A stretch of 64,000 bases of DNA from Bacillus sp. HNG (GCF_003400205.1 NZ_QUQV01000002.1:610271-674270), one strand, 5' to 3'; numbered from the stretch's first letter, positions 1 to 8,638 are shown. Numbers and translations: made by a program. Notes: a model not told the origin generated them from the letters alone.

Positions 1-519
1 GAAAAAGGAATCCTAAATATACATATTGGCGGCGCCTATGGCGATAAAGAAAAATCGATCATACGCTTCCATCAAAATCTAAAAAAACTTCCAGTAGAAA
101 TCAAGAAACAAATGACACTAGAAAATGATGATAAGACCTACAATGTGGAGGAAACACTTCTTGCCTGTGAAAAAGAAAACATCCCGATGATACTTGATTA
201 TCACCACCACATGGCAAACAAAGAAGGAGTCGATCTCACACTCTATGTAGAGCGTATTTTTCAAACATGGGACGCCAAACCAACCGTACCCAAAGTGCAT
301 ATATCATCACCAAAATCAGATAAAGCCTTCCGATCACATGCCGATTTTGTATCGTTAGACTTTATTATGCCTTTTTTAAAACTGGCCAAAGACAACAATC
401 AGGACTTTGATATCATGATCGAAGCAAAACAAAAAAATCTTGCCATGCACAAACTTGTGGAAGACATTTCGTCAATAAGAGGAGTAAAACGAATATCTAG
501 TTCAACAGTCGAATGGTAG
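1..519 (+). CDS. UV damage endonuclease UvsE-like, 3' part only
   Basis: This is the C-terminal part of a UvsE/UvdE endonuclease, which nicks DNA 5' of UV photoproducts as the first step of alternative excision repair. The frame is open from base 1, so the N terminus lies outside the window. The visible protein holds the metal-site segments of this TIM-barrel family: an NIHIGG strand, the LEND glutamate, DYHHH, a KVHISSPK lysine/histidine pair and the MIEAKQK glutamate. A second, complete homologue follows at 580 with clearly different sequence, so this is an old tandem duplication. The stop at 517-519 touches a REP-like palindrome. Family assignment is firm; whether it is active cannot be judged without the start. 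Confidence 0.85.
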   Translation, partial: EKGILNIHIGGAYGDKEKSIIRFHQNLKKLPVEIKKQMTLENDDKTYNVEETLLACEKENIPMILDYHHHMANKEGVDLTLYVERIFQTWDAKPTVPKVHISSPKSDKAFRSHADFVSLDFIMPFLKLAKDNNQDFDIMIEAKQKNLAMHKLVEDISSIRGVKRISSSTVEW

Positions 520-546
520 GGACAAAGGGACAGGTTCACTGTCCCA
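519..546. repeat. REP-like palindrome, copy 1
   Basis: A short GGGACAA half precedes the stem GGGACAG / CTGTCCC (527-533 and 539-545). It starts on the stop codon of the first UvsE gene. It is one of a family of related elements in this window. Confidence 0.75.
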
Positions 547-579
547 GAATTCAATGAAAAATAAGTGAGGTGAACTGCT

Positions 580-1545
580 GTGACAAAGGTACGTCTTGGC
601 TATGTAGCAATGAGTATGGAATTAAAGAATGCTTCACCTTCAAAAACAATGACATTTGCACAATTTCAAAAAATCGAAGACCGTGAAGCAGCGATTCGGA
701 AATTGGAGCGTATTGCTTTAACAAACCTACATAATACCCTAAGGCTATTAAAGCATAATGCAGCGTCAGAGATTCATTTTTACCGACTAACCTCACGTCT
801 CATCCCTTTAGCCAACCATGAAGAGCTTCTTGATTGGAATTATATGAAACCATTAAAACCGAGTCTTCGTGAAATTGGGGATTTTGCAAAGGAGCATGGT
901 ATTCGGATCGATTTTCATCCGGATCACTTTGTTCTAATCAATTCTCCGCAAGTGGAAATTTTAAAAAACTCAATACGTACCCTAAAGCTCCATTATCTTC
1001 TATTAAAGGGCATGGGGATTAAACCCATCCACCGCTGCGTGATGCATGTTGGGGGCAATTATAAAGAAACCGATGTTTCACTTGAACGCTTTGTAACCAA
1101 TTGGATGGAGGTCCCAGCAAAAATTCAAAACATGATTATGCTCGAAAATGATGATACATCTTTCACTCTGGAAGATACACTGTACCTATGTGAAAAATTA
1201 AGTATTCCCCTCGTCTTTGATTATCACCACCACTTAGCCCACCATCAAAACCCGAATTGGGAAAATCACTGGGACAGAGTGGTCAAGACATGGAAGGATT
1301 CCCCACTCCCGATCAAAATGCATATTTCTAGCCCAAAGAGTGCGGAAGCCTTCAGACATCATTCGGATTATGTTGATATTGAGATGTTTTTTACATTTTT
1401 AAAAGAAATAAAAGGAAGTGTTCCACAAATCGACTGCATGATTGAAGCAAAGGAAAAAGACGCTGCACTCTTTAAACTAATGGATGAAATCAAATTGAGG
1501 GATGACGTGGAAATCATTGATGGCTCTTCATTTTACATGAAGTAA
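580..1545 (+). CDS. uvsE: UV damage endonuclease UvsE
   Basis: Complete 321-residue UV damage endonuclease that acts on DNA in the cytoplasm. The residues known to hold the metal cluster in the Thermus enzyme have counterparts: His116 in HPDHF, His156 in MHVGG, Glu189 in LEND, Asp214/His217 in DYHHH, Lys246/His248 in KMHISSPK and Glu289 in MIEAKEK. The start is GTG at 580, chosen for GAGGTG about 8 bases upstream. It lies 61 bases after another UvsE-type gene and upstream of splAB, so three UV-lesion repair genes sit together. Length is normal for the family. Expression in spores or during germination is an inference from the context. Confidence 0.92.
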   Translation: MTKVRLGYVAMSMELKNASPSKTMTFAQFQKIEDREAAIRKLERIALTNLHNTLRLLKHNAASEIHFYRLTSRLIPLANHEELLDWNYMKPLKPSLREIGDFAKEHGIRIDFHPDHFVLINSPQVEILKNSIRTLKLHYLLLKGMGIKPIHRCVMHVGGNYKETDVSLERFVTNWMEVPAKIQNMIMLENDDTSFTLEDTLYLCEKLSIPLVFDYHHHLAHHQNPNWENHWDRVVKTWKDSPLPIKMHISSPKSAEAFRHHSDYVDIEMFFTFLKEIKGSVPQIDCMIEAKEKDAALFKLMDEIKLRDDVEIIDGSSFYMK

Positions 1546-1560
1546 TTGGCCCATCACAGA

Positions 1561-1608
1561 AAAAGGGACGAAGAGTCATTGTCCCAAAGACAGTCCTTCG
1601 TCCCTTTT
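1561..1608. terminator. Bidirectional terminator between convergent genes
   Basis: A 13-bp inverted repeat (AAAAGGGACGAAG at 1561-1573, complement at 1596-1608) has an A-run on one side and a T-run on the other. It sits between the converging uvsE and yugN-like genes and overlaps the latter's stop. The GGGAC...GTCCC core suggests it derives from the REP-like family. Confidence 0.75.
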
Positions 1609-2032
1609 ACGATACTAAGTCTCTCATGGAGTTGTAAATACGTTCTACTACTTCCACACCCGCTTGTTCCCACCGGCTTTTATCTGATATTTGTCCGTCC
1701 TTATCAAGTGGTGTTTGGAATTGATCGAGCCCAGTCGTTGCTGTAACAAAAGAGTTTTGGTCATAGTCTAACCCGTAATTCACGATATGCTTAATAACAT
1801 ACGGCGTCCCAAATTGAATGAGAGCACTCGAATGGTCTAGCATTCCTTCCACTACAAAAAAAGGGACCCGTAAGTAAATCGTTTCTCCATTTTCACGATT
1901 TAACACGGCATCAAACTTACCTTGATCATATTCAAAATTACTGCAAAAGCTACATCCGTGAGAATCAAAAATATCTCGAACAGCACCAAAATTAGCCTTT
2001 TTCCCGTCAATTACCGAATTTAACGTAATCAC
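1607..2032 (-). CDS. YugN-like family protein
   Basis: Cytoplasmic protein of about 141 residues resembling Bacillus YugN, a family of unknown biochemical role. The recognisable block is YLRVPFFVVEGMLDHSSA followed by a LI.FG.PYV.KHI..YGLDYD pattern. I chose GTG at 2032 because GAGGTG lies six bases upstream. A longer reading frame opens at 2077, but no ribosome binding site precedes that start. The N-terminal third contains a CSFC pair, which is not obviously a metal site. It converges on uvsE and shares the terminator at 1561-1608. Confidence 0.7.
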   Translation of the reverse strand: MITLNSVIDGKKANFGAVRDIFDSHGCSFCSNFEYDQGKFDAVLNRENGETIYLRVPFFVVEGMLDHSSALIQFGTPYVIKHIVNYGLDYDQNSFVTATTGLDQFQTPLDKDGQISDKSRWEQAGVEVVERIYNSMRDLVS

Positions 2033-2202
2033 ACTATTCACCTCATATAACATAGTTACTATTGGTATTATTTTCAAAAAAACGTTTTAACATACATGAA
2101 ACCCTATTTTCCATAAACAAGTAGACATAACTTCAAAGACGAATTGAAAAAATGAGTAATAAGGAGTTTAACGCTTTTTATTAACATGGAAGAGGTGATG
2201 TC

Positions 2203-2451
2203 ATGGAACAAATGTATCAGGCTGGGGATGTTGTCTATGTATTTTATCGAAATCCCCATACTCAGGATGTAGCCAATATACAGGCAGCAGCTGTTGTCAA
2301 TCACCCTGAGAAGCCAAATGAGTTAGCCCTATTTTTATACGAAACGTATTATCCACTATCAGACGAGGTTGCCGTTTATTCCTCAGAGGAAGAAGCAAAC
2401 CAAGCCTATCAGTATTACTATGGCGAAGTAACTGAGGGGACAATGGAATGA
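2203..2451 (+). CDS. splA: SplA-type regulator of spore photoproduct lyase
   Basis: Small 82-residue protein closely resembling Bacillus SplA, the TRAP-like negative regulator of the splAB operon. Characteristic segments are PGDVVY-like AGDVVYVFYRNPH, an AAVVNHPE...ELALFLYETYYPL block and an acidic tail. The start follows GAGGTGATGTC. The stop overlaps the splB start (ATGGAATGA...), which indicates translational coupling. In B. subtilis this operon is transcribed by sigma G in the forespore. I could not identify a convincing sigma G promoter in the 170 bases upstream. Confidence 0.9.
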   Translation: MEQMYQAGDVVYVFYRNPHTQDVANIQAAAVVNHPEKPNELALFLYETYYPLSDEVAVYSSEEEANQAYQYYYGEVTEGTME

Positions 2452-3473
2452 AGCCGTTTAATCCAAAGCTCATCTATTTTGAACCACAAGCGTTAGATTA
2501 TCCGCTTGGTAAACAGCTCCTCGAAAAATTTGAAAAAATGGATGTTGAAATCCGATATACGACTTCACACAACCAGGTTAGAAATTTGCCTGGTGATAAT
2601 GATTTCCAAAAATATCGAGTTGCGAAATCAACACTTGTTGTGGGGGTAAGAAAAACGCTTAAATTTGACACCTCTAAACCTTCTGCAGAGTACGCCATCC
2701 CCTTTGCCACGGGGTGTATGGGTCATTGTCATTATTGCTATTTACAAACCACAATGGGAACGAAACCATATATTCGTACATATGTGAATGTCGATGAAAT
2801 TCTTGAAGCGGCTGATAAGTATATGGCGGAACGTGCCCCAGAAATCACAAGGTTTGAGGCATCCTGTACATCAGATATTGTCGGAATCGACCATTTAACA
2901 CACACGCTTAAACGAGCCATTGAGCACTTCGGCAAATCGGAATACGGGAAATTACGATTTGTGACGAAATTTCATCATGTCGATCACTTGCTGGACGCCG
3001 AGCATAATGGAAAAACAAGATTTCGCTTTAGTGTGAATGCGGATTATATTGTGAAAAATTTTGAGCCTGGAACGTCTCCTTTAGAAAAACGAATTGAAGC
3101 CGCAGGCAAAGTTGCGAGGGCCGGATATCCTCTTGGTTTTATCGTAGCTCCTATCTATCTTCATGAAGGATGGGAAGAGGGATATTATCACATGTTTGAA
3201 CGTTTAGATGCAGAGCTACCTGAAGAAGCAAAAAAGGACCTCACCTTTGAATTCATTCAACACCGGTTTACAAAACCAGCAAAGCGAGTAATCGAAAAAA
3301 ACTACCCAATGACCAAACTAGAATTGGATGAAGAAAAAAGAAGATACAAATGGGGTAAATATGGCATTGGAAAGTATATTTATCAAAAAGATGAAGAAGA
3401 GGATATCAAAAAACACCTGTACGCGTACATGGAAAAATTCTTCCCACACGCAAAACTGGAATACTTCACATAA
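2448..3473 (+). CDS. splB: Spore photoproduct lyase
   Basis: Radical-SAM enzyme of 341 residues that reverses the spore photoproduct (5-thyminyl-5,6-dihydrothymine) to two thymines during germination. The [4Fe-4S] cluster motif is Cys90, Cys94, Cys97 in GCMGHCHYCYLQ. Cys140 in EASCTSD matches the conserved hydrogen-donor cysteine (Cys141 in B. subtilis). Length and all key residues are normal. It is coupled to splA by a four-base overlap. The tail ends about 20 bases before a REP-like palindrome. Confidence 0.97.
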   Translation: MKPFNPKLIYFEPQALDYPLGKQLLEKFEKMDVEIRYTTSHNQVRNLPGDNDFQKYRVAKSTLVVGVRKTLKFDTSKPSAEYAIPFATGCMGHCHYCYLQTTMGTKPYIRTYVNVDEILEAADKYMAERAPEITRFEASCTSDIVGIDHLTHTLKRAIEHFGKSEYGKLRFVTKFHHVDHLLDAEHNGKTRFRFSVNADYIVKNFEPGTSPLEKRIEAAGKVARAGYPLGFIVAPIYLHEGWEEGYYHMFERLDAELPEEAKKDLTFEFIQHRFTKPAKRVIEKNYPMTKLELDEEKRRYKWGKYGIGKYIYQKDEEEDIKKHLYAYMEKFFPHAKLEYFT

Positions 3474-3491
3474 ATCAAGGTAACAATACGG

Positions 3492-3520
3492 TGGGACATA
3501 GGGACAGGTTCCTTGTCCCA
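3492..3520. repeat. REP-like palindrome, copy 2
   Basis: TGGGACATAGGGACAGG is followed by a TTGTCCCA arm. The outer TGGGACA and inner GGGACA can both pair with TGTCCCA, so two alternative hairpins are possible. It sits between splB and the next small gene. Confidence 0.75.
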
Positions 3521-3544
3521 AACAAAATGACAGAGGTGAAAAAA

Positions 3545-3679
3545 ATGGCCAAGCAAAAAAAGAACAATAAACGAAACAGCGAAGTGGGCTCAGGTTCAAG
3601 ATACCATGAAGAACATGCGAGCCATGTACCAGATTACGGAGCTAACAGCATGGATCCGAACGCCAAAAATGCTAAATAG
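3545..3679 (+). CDS. Small basic hydrophilic protein, possibly spore-associated
   Basis: A 44-residue protein with a lysine/asparagine-rich N terminus (MAKQKKNNKRNSE) and a tail rich in His, Asn and Ala. No membrane segment or cysteine is present. ATG at 3545 is preceded by GAGGTGAAAAA. The longer frame starting at 3491 would run through the REP-like palindrome and is unlikely. Composition and length resemble minor small acid-soluble spore proteins, and the neighbours are spore genes, but I do not recognise a named family. Coding status rests on the good ribosome binding site and a plausible composition. Confidence 0.55.
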   Translation: MAKQKKNNKRNSEVGSGSRYHEEHASHVPDYGANSMDPNAKNAK

Positions 3680-3699
3680 AAAAATGAGGTGACATCATA

Positions 3700-4065
3700 A
3701 TGGAATATGAAGCTAGAAATGCAACAGAGGCTGCGCTTCTTGATTATAAAACTGGGATAGGTACGTTTACTAAAAAAATGCCAAAATTAGCTGAACTATA
3801 TAATGCGTTCACTGAAGAATGCTTTAAAGAAGGCGTCTTATCACAAAAGCAAAAACAACTTATTGCGTTAGGAATTAGTTTATATTCGCAGGATGAATAT
3901 TGTATTATCTACCATACAAAAGGCTGTTTAGATCAAGGTTGTTCTGAAGAAGAAATACTAGAAGCCATCGGTGTAACGGCAGCGTTTGGCGGAGGAGCAG
4001 CTATGAGTCAAGCCGTTACTCTTGTTCAAGATAGTATTGATGAATTGAAACAAGTGAAACAGTAA
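3700..4065 (+). CDS. Carboxymuconolactone decarboxylase-like (AhpD fold) protein
   Basis: Single-domain protein of 121 residues of the carboxymuconolactone decarboxylase/AhpD family, cytoplasmic. AhpD proteins use a CxxCxxxH peroxidase motif. Here the second cysteine (Cys68) and the histidine (His72) remain, in DEYCIIYH, but the first cysteine position is Asp65. A classical disulfide-relay activity is therefore not expected from this motif alone. Cys41 and Cys76 are also present. A glycine/alanine-rich helix ([12 protein letters not shown]) follows, as usual for the family. Ribosome binding site GAGGTGACATCATA precedes the ATG. Substrate unknown. Confidence 0.85.
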   Translation: MEYEARNATEAALLDYKTGIGTFTKKMPKLAELYNAFTEECFKEGVLSQKQKQLIALGISLYSQDEYCIIYHTKGCLDQGCSEEEILEAIGVTAAFGGGAAMSQAVTLVQDSIDELKQVKQ

Positions 4066-4079
4066 TACATTTGACCATA

Positions 4080-4107
4080 AGACAGTCTTTGAATAGACTG
4101 TCTTTTT
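4080..4107 (+). terminator. Rho-independent terminator
   Basis: Stem AGACAGTCT / AGACTGTCT (4080-4088, 4095-4103) is followed by TTTT, directly after the CMD-like gene. Confidence 0.8.
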
Positions 4108-4112
4108 CACTC

Positions 4113-4140
4113 AAAAAAACACACTATCAAGTGTGTTTAT
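4113..4140 (-). terminator. Rho-independent terminator
   Basis: Stem AAACACAC / GTGTGTTT (4117-4124, 4131-4138) overlaps the stop codon of the DUF2383 gene. On the minus strand it is followed by a T-run. Confidence 0.7.
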
Positions 4141-4576
4141 CGTTAAGTTCTAATAGATTTCTTATCTCATCGGCATGCCGACGACTTGTATCAATCACAT
4201 CTTCCGCAACCATTTTACTTTCCGGATCTAGGTCACCCTTCACAAGTTCCTCAGAATATTCCACACCATATTTTTCTAATCCTTTTAATGCATCTTTCAA
4301 AATTTCTTCTGGTTGATTTGGAAGCATAACCTTGTGCATGAATCCGTGCATCATGCCAGAAACTCCTTCACTGTCCGCAGGTATACCATTTAAATTTTGA
4401 ATGCGCTCCGCAAGCTTTTGCGCGTTCATCTTGGTCTCCTGTTGAATCGTTTGAAATTTTTGCTTTAATTCAGGCTCGTCCAGATTCTGGATATGATGCT
4501 CAAAAGCACGAATCCCCATGTATGTTCCTCTTAATAGGGTATTAAGTTCTTCAACTACAATCTCTTTGTCCTTCAA
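4127..4576 (-). CDS. DUF2383-type ferritin-like four-helix protein
   Basis: Protein of about 149 residues, almost entirely amphipathic helix, that matches the DUF2383/PA2169-like ferritin-superfamily pattern. It has LNTLLRGTYMGIRAFE in helix one, E..KQKFQTIQQETK in helix two, and a final helix DTSRRHADEIRNLLE. Carboxylates and histidines (EHHIQ, RRHADE) could hold a di-iron site, but this is not proven. I prefer TTG at 4576, which has AAAGGA about nine bases upstream. The frame extends to an ATG at 4612 without a clear ribosome binding site. It lies next to a spore coat gene. Function unknown. Confidence 0.7.
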   Translation of the reverse strand: MKDKEIVVEELNTLLRGTYMGIRAFEHHIQNLDEPELKQKFQTIQQETKMNAQKLAERIQNLNGIPADSEGVSGMMHGFMHKVMLPNQPEEILKDALKGLEKYGVEYSEELVKGDLDPESKMVAEDVIDTSRRHADEIRNLLELNDKHT

Positions 4577-4651
4577 AGACCCACATCCTTTCAATAGCAA
4601 AGAAAAGCCCAAATCAGGAAATGATTTAGGCTTACCTATTCTGTTATCTCA

Positions 4652-5278
4652 TTACTGATACATCTGGTCACTTGAACCTTTAGTTGGGCTCTGATATTGA
4701 TTCATAAACTGTTGAATCATTTCTTGATTTTCGGGAACGACCTGATACATGGCCCCTACCTTTACTGTCATTGCTTGGTCAGCCGGCTCTAGTGCATAAT
4801 ATCCTTTTTTCACCATGTACTGCCACATATCATAAGCGTGTGCACAACTCATCATGAAAGCTGTTTGGAAAAAGGAACGCAATTCTGGATTTGCTGCTTC
4901 CATCGCAGAATAGGCATATTCACGACCTGCTCGTTTCAACGTTAGTAAATATGCAGTTGCCATTTCGCGGTCGTTAAAATCGTCAATTGCTGTTCTTGGC
5001 TGAACTGGCGGATATGTATTAGCAGGCGTCATGGTGAAATCAGTTAGCTTCCCGTCTTCCTTAAATAATGGTAATTCCTTTGTTGCCCCTTCCATTTGAT
5101 TCAAAAATTCAACCTTCATGTTGTAGTCACGAACGTGGAAAGGAAAATGTCTTTCTAAAATACTTTTAAATTCCGAACATTGCACATGCTGTAGCATATA
5201 CGCCATATTCGTAATCGAATTTACACAACTCATTGTTAACTCATTTAATTCATGTAGCTCATGAGCCGCTAATCTCAC
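4652..5278 (-). CDS. CotF-family spore coat protein
   Basis: Helical protein of 208 residues with two halves typical of coat F-domain proteins. The C-terminal half carries the conserved segment NDREMATAYLLTLKRAGREYAYSAMEAANPELRSFF (read in pieces), followed by a YDMWQYMVKKGYYAL motif. These proteins are spore coat or crust components made in the mother cell and, in this family, are often rich in Met, Gln and Tyr near the C terminus, as here (PTKGSSDQMYQ). Ribosome binding site GGAGGAATATA precedes the ATG. Assignment to the family is good; its exact coat layer is unknown. Confidence 0.85.
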   Translation of the reverse strand: MRLAAHELHELNELTMSCVNSITNMAYMLQHVQCSEFKSILERHFPFHVRDYNMKVEFLNQMEGATKELPLFKEDGKLTDFTMTPANTYPPVQPRTAIDDFNDREMATAYLLTLKRAGREYAYSAMEAANPELRSFFQTAFMMSCAHAYDMWQYMVKKGYYALEPADQAMTVKVGAMYQVVPENQEMIQQFMNQYQSPTKGSSDQMYQ

Positions 5279-5376
5279 TATATATTCCTCCTTTTACTCG
5301 TTATCTTTAATAGATTGCATTCAATAGGTGTTTATTATTCCGAAAAAAGGATTTGTTGTCCTAGAAAAAGAGAATT

Positions 5377-5405
5377 TGGGACGCGGGATTTTCCCCTTCA
5401 TCCCA
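5377..5405. repeat. Degenerate REP-like element
   Basis: TTGGGACGCGGGATTTT...TTCATCCCAA keeps the outer GGGA/TCCC arms of the dispersed palindrome family but has lost the inner stem. It is counted as a decayed copy. Confidence 0.4.
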
Positions 5406-5407
5406 AC

Positions 5408-5453
5408 AAAAAAGCGCCAGCCCAATTTTTATCATCATAGGGCAGACGCTTCT
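5408..5453 (-). terminator. Terminator of the luciferase-like gene
   Basis: An imperfect stem (AAGCG..GCCC / GGGC..CGCTT) is followed by T6 on the minus strand, just downstream of the flavin monooxygenase stop. Confidence 0.7.
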
Positions 5454-5459
5454 ATCATT

Positions 5460-6455
5460 TTATAATAATTCCTTTGCCAACAATCTGTAGACATTCAAGC
5501 GTTTTTCCTGTGAATGCGGGATGCTACAAATCATCGCTTCATCAAATCCATATTCCTCTTTCTCCTGCCTCAGTCTTTCAGCAATTGATTTTGCTGAACC
5601 AACAAGGTGAAGCTTTTTCCGATTTTCTTGAATGTTCATTCGTTCCACTTCGGTTAATGGATAATTTTGTGCTTCCTCTGGAGTTAACACCTGTCCCAGC
5701 TTTCCTGTCATGAGCCACAGACGCGCAATGTCATGTGGCAATGCTTCAAACTCAGCTTCCTCCTCTGTCTCCGCAACGGTAACCATATAGGAAACCGTAA
5801 TCTCCGGTTTTTCCATAAAGACAGTTGGTTTAAATTGCTCTTTATATAAATCTAGAATCTCCTTCGTCATTTCCCCGTTGAAAAACTGCGCAAAGGAATA
5901 ACCTACTCCCATACGTCCTGCCATTACAGCGCTATTACCAGTTGAACCAAGCAACCATGCTTCTGGTAAAACCACTTGAGACGGTGTTGCGATTGTATGT
6001 TTATAGAGTGGATGATCGGGTAATTCGCCCTTCAACATTTGTAACGCCAGATCGAATTTCTCGTACATATTATTTACCATGGGTTGGCGCCCTTCAGATA
6101 AAGCATAGATTGCATATTGATCTCCACCAGGTGCTCGACCGACCCCAAAATCAATTCTTCCTGGAGAATATGAACTTAGTGTTTTAAACACTTCTGCAAG
6201 CTTTAATGGAGAGTAATGCATCATCATAACTCCACCTGTACCGATTCGAATTCGCTTCGTTTTGGCTGCCAAATGGGCAACTGAAATCTCAGGAGCTGAA
6301 CTTGCATATGAACCGGTACCATGATGCTCAGCCATCCACATGCGGTGATAGCCTAATTCATCTGCCAAGATTGCAAGTTCCTCCGCTTTTTTTAATGCAC
6401 CTGCTGGAGAATTTCCTTTCGTAATTGGCGCTTGGTCCAGTACACTTAATCTCAT
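5460..6455 (-). CDS. LLM-class flavin-dependent oxidoreductase (luciferase-like)
   Basis: Cytoplasmic 331-residue TIM-barrel monooxygenase of the bacterial luciferase family, which oxidises substrates with reduced FMN supplied by a partner reductase. Seen: LSVLDQAPI at the N terminus, RMWMAEHHGTGSYASSAPEI (FMN-site His pair), RIGTGGVMMMHYSPLKLAE and SPGRIDFGVGRAPGGD. This is the single-component LLM subgroup that includes YceB-like proteins. An FMN reductase gene lies immediately upstream on the same strand, separated only by a paired REP element, so the two probably form a two-component system. The substrate cannot be predicted. Confidence 0.88.
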   Translation of the reverse strand: MRLSVLDQAPITKGNSPAGALKKAEELAILADELGYHRMWMAEHHGTGSYASSAPEISVAHLAAKTKRIRIGTGGVMMMHYSPLKLAEVFKTLSSYSPGRIDFGVGRAPGGDQYAIYALSEGRQPMVNNMYEKFDLALQMLKGELPDHPLYKHTIATPSQVVLPEAWLLGSTGNSAVMAGRMGVGYSFAQFFNGEMTKEILDLYKEQFKPTVFMEKPEITVSYMVTVAETEEEAEFEALPHDIARLWLMTGKLGQVLTPEEAQNYPLTEVERMNIQENRKKLHLVGSAKSIAERLRQEKEEYGFDEAMICSIPHSQEKRLNVYRLLAKELL

Positions 6456-6478
6456 TTTCCATCATACTCCTTTCGCAT

Positions 6479-6547
6479 TGGGACACAGGGACAGGTACAG
6501 TGTCCATATAAAAAACGATGGGACAGTGAACCTGTCCCACTGTCCCT
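6479..6547. repeat. Paired inverted REP-like elements, copies 3 and 4
   Basis: Two copies in opposite orientation (6479-6506 and 6519-6547) are separated by about 12 A/T-rich bases. The right copy covers the stop codon of the FMN reductase gene. The arrangement resembles the paired (BIME-like) form of REP elements. Confidence 0.8.
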
Positions 6548-7094
6548 ACTTTGTTTTCACAAAATCAATAAATGCGTCAACTTTACTATCTAAAAAGTTT
6601 AGTGTTGTTTCATCAACCAATTGACCTGTTTGTTCATCGATTTTTTGACTTGCAAAGTTTATCAATATCTCATTTGCACCTGGAGGTAGAACTTTCGCCT
6701 GAATACCTGGTGCCACTAAAATCTCACGTAAATGAAGTTGAGCACGAATTGTTCCCATCATTCCAGGAGTTGCACCTAGAGTCATGACAGGCTTACCAAT
6801 GAAAACTTGCTCCACACGTGATGTCCAATCTAACGCATTTTTTAATACACCCGGAACTGACCAGTTGTATTCAGGTGTAATAATGATCACACCGTCAGCA
6901 TTGGCAATCGCTGCTTTGAAATCCTTTACAACCTGTGGCGGATCCAATTCATCATCTTGATTAAAATGAGGTAAAGCACCAATGTCAGGGATTTGCATAT
7001 TTAGCTTATCCTTGTATCGTTCCTGCATAGTCTTAGCCACTTGCATATTAAATGAATTTTTTCTTAAACTGCCTACGAGTGTTACAATGTTCAT
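6546..7094 (-). CDS. NADPH-dependent FMN reductase family protein
   Basis: Flavodoxin-fold reductase of 182 residues. The N-terminal strand and phosphate loop VGSLRKNSFNMQVA bind FMN phosphate. TPEYNWSVPGVLKNALDWTSR is the signature block of NAD(P)H:FMN reductases, chromate reductases and azoreductases. A GATPGMMGTIRAQ segment follows, as in YieF/YhdA-like enzymes. It is located just upstream of the LLM oxidoreductase and transcribed with it, so supply of reduced FMN to that enzyme is the likely role. A quinone or azo-dye reductase is possible. The start is supported by a GGGAGGCAAAAGGT leader. Confidence 0.88.
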   Translation of the reverse strand: MNIVTLVGSLRKNSFNMQVAKTMQERYKDKLNMQIPDIGALPHFNQDDELDPPQVVKDFKAAIANADGVIIITPEYNWSVPGVLKNALDWTSRVEQVFIGKPVMTLGATPGMMGTIRAQLHLREILVAPGIQAKVLPPGANEILINFASQKIDEQTGQLVDETTLNFLDSKVDAFIDFVKTK

Positions 7095-7258
7095 ACCTTT
7101 TGCCTCCCATGTGAGTTAAAAATCATTAATAACTACACATTATAGGAATTTGTTCCATTTTTCAAACAGGTTGCTTAAGACTACGAAAATATAAAATAAA
7201 AAAATAGGCAAGCGTCGTCACTTGCCTATTTTTTGTAGAATGCAGATCTTTTATAAAT

Positions 7259-8638
7259 CTAGTGGGGCGAGGAACCCCTATCCCATACCTTCTCCCCTTG
7301 TACCCAGACTTGTCGTATGTTTTCTGGTCGCGCGAGATAGATAATTTTTTGAAAGATATCATGTAATTTTTCTTCTGGATCGTAAAGTGGAATCTTTGCT
7401 GTTTCCACGGTTGTATCAATGATTTGCGCATCCCACACATAGTTTTCGGCAAGACGACCAATAGGTAAACTCAAGCTTTCCCCACCTCCAGCTGTAGCTA
7501 AATAAAATGCTTCATCAAGTGTTATTCGTGAATCAGGAACACCGCGCTTACTTGCTGGTAATGTCGAATCGACTCCATCCTCGAGCATTCTAGAAGAAAT
7601 CACAGCCTGTTTAACATTATCAAATAAGCTTGGTGAAAATCCTCCTGAAATATCAGAGCCTAAGCCAATTTCAACTCCTTTTGATTGAAGGCGTGCGATT
7701 GGAATGACACTATTGGCAAAATACGCATTGGAGATGGGACAATGACAAACCGCAGTCCCTTTTTCAGCAAATAAATCTGCGTCATTGTCTGATAAAAAAT
7801 TGCAATGCGCCATGACCGATTTTTCACGTAATAACCCGAAATCATGAAGGGCAAACGCATCATTCTTACCGAAGCGTTCCTTGACATAACCATGTTCCCA
7901 ATCACTTTCACTACAGTGGGATTGTATATGAGTATCATATTTCGCTGCTAATTCCCCTAAGCCTTGTAGTGCTTCATCTGTACAACTCGGGATAAATCGA
8001 GGGGTAACCACTGGATAGACACCCTGCTTGGTTGATTTTGCTAATTCCCTAACAGCTAAAATAAAGTCCTCGGTTTCAGTTAGTGCTGTCTTTGTATCAT
8101 GGTCACGATAAAAATCCTCCGTTTGGTCAGGATTATCCATCACCACTTTTCCTACTAACCCACGCTGACCTTTTTCTGCACAAATTTCAGCCAAGAGAAA
8201 ACTAGCTTCCTTATGTACTGTCGCAAAATAAAGGGCCGTTGTCGTACCATTTGCGAGCAGCGTTTGAACCACTTCGTTATACACCTTTTTCGCAAATTCG
8301 ATATCCTCAAATTTGGCTTCAATCGGAAATGTATATGTATTCAACCAATCATAAAGTGGAATATCCAATGCCGTTCCCGCTTGTGCCCATTGTGGAGCAT
8401 GAACATGTAAATCAATAAACCCAGGTAAAAAATACTGTCCTTCGGTTAACCGGTGATAGTTGCTTGTATGTTGATACGCATCTATAAGTGGTTGATACTC
8501 AATATGTTCTGGACCTATTACCTTTTCAATCATCCCATCTTCATTCACACAAAAAAGATGGTCCTTCAAAACCTCAACTTCCTTAGGCGAACGGCTTGTA
8601 AAAGCTGTTCCATGAAACACTCTTGTATATTCACTCAT
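7259..8638 (-). CDS. guaD: Guanine deaminase (amidohydrolase type)
   Basis: Amidohydrolase-fold enzyme of about 459 residues that converts guanine to xanthine and ammonia in the cytoplasm. The motifs match the animal/proteobacterial guanine deaminase type rather than the small B. subtilis GuaD: LPGFIDLHVHAPQ near residue 80 (zinc His pair), QSHCSESDWE, MAHCNFLSD, CHCPISNAYFANS and GLGSDISGG. The ATG at 8638 is preferred over GTG at 8647 because AGGTG sits close upstream of it. A TATAAT box lies around 8676 on the minus strand. It is transcribed alone, between a MarR gene and the FMN reductase. A role in purine salvage or nitrogen supply is expected. Confidence 0.9.
   Translation of the reverse strand: MSEYTRVFHGTAFTSRSPKEVEVLKDHLFCVNEDGMIEKVIGPEHIEYQPLIDAYQHTSNYHRLTEGQYFLPGFIDLHVHAPQWAQAGTALDIPLYDWLNTYTFPIEAKFEDIEFAKKVYNEVVQTLLANGTTTALYFATVHKEASFLLAEICAEKGQRGLVGKVVMDNPDQTEDFYRDHDTKTALTETEDFILAVRELAKSTKQGVYPVVTPRFIPSCTDEALQGLGELAAKYDTHIQSHCSESDWEHGYVKERFGKNDAFALHDFGLLREKSVMAHCNFLSDNDADLFAEKGTAVCHCPISNAYFANSVIPIARLQSKGVEIGLGSDISGGFSPSLFDNVKQAVISSRMLEDGVDSTLPASKRGVPDSRITLDEAFYLATAGGGESLSLPIGRLAENYVWDAQIIDTTVETAKIPLYDPEEKLHDIFQKIIYLARPENIRQVWVQGEKVWDRGSSPH

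Noticed and set aside
2078..2202. Sigma G promoter for splAB
   Set aside because: TGAGTA with a 17-base spacer exists near 2152, but the -10 region does not match the sigma G consensus.
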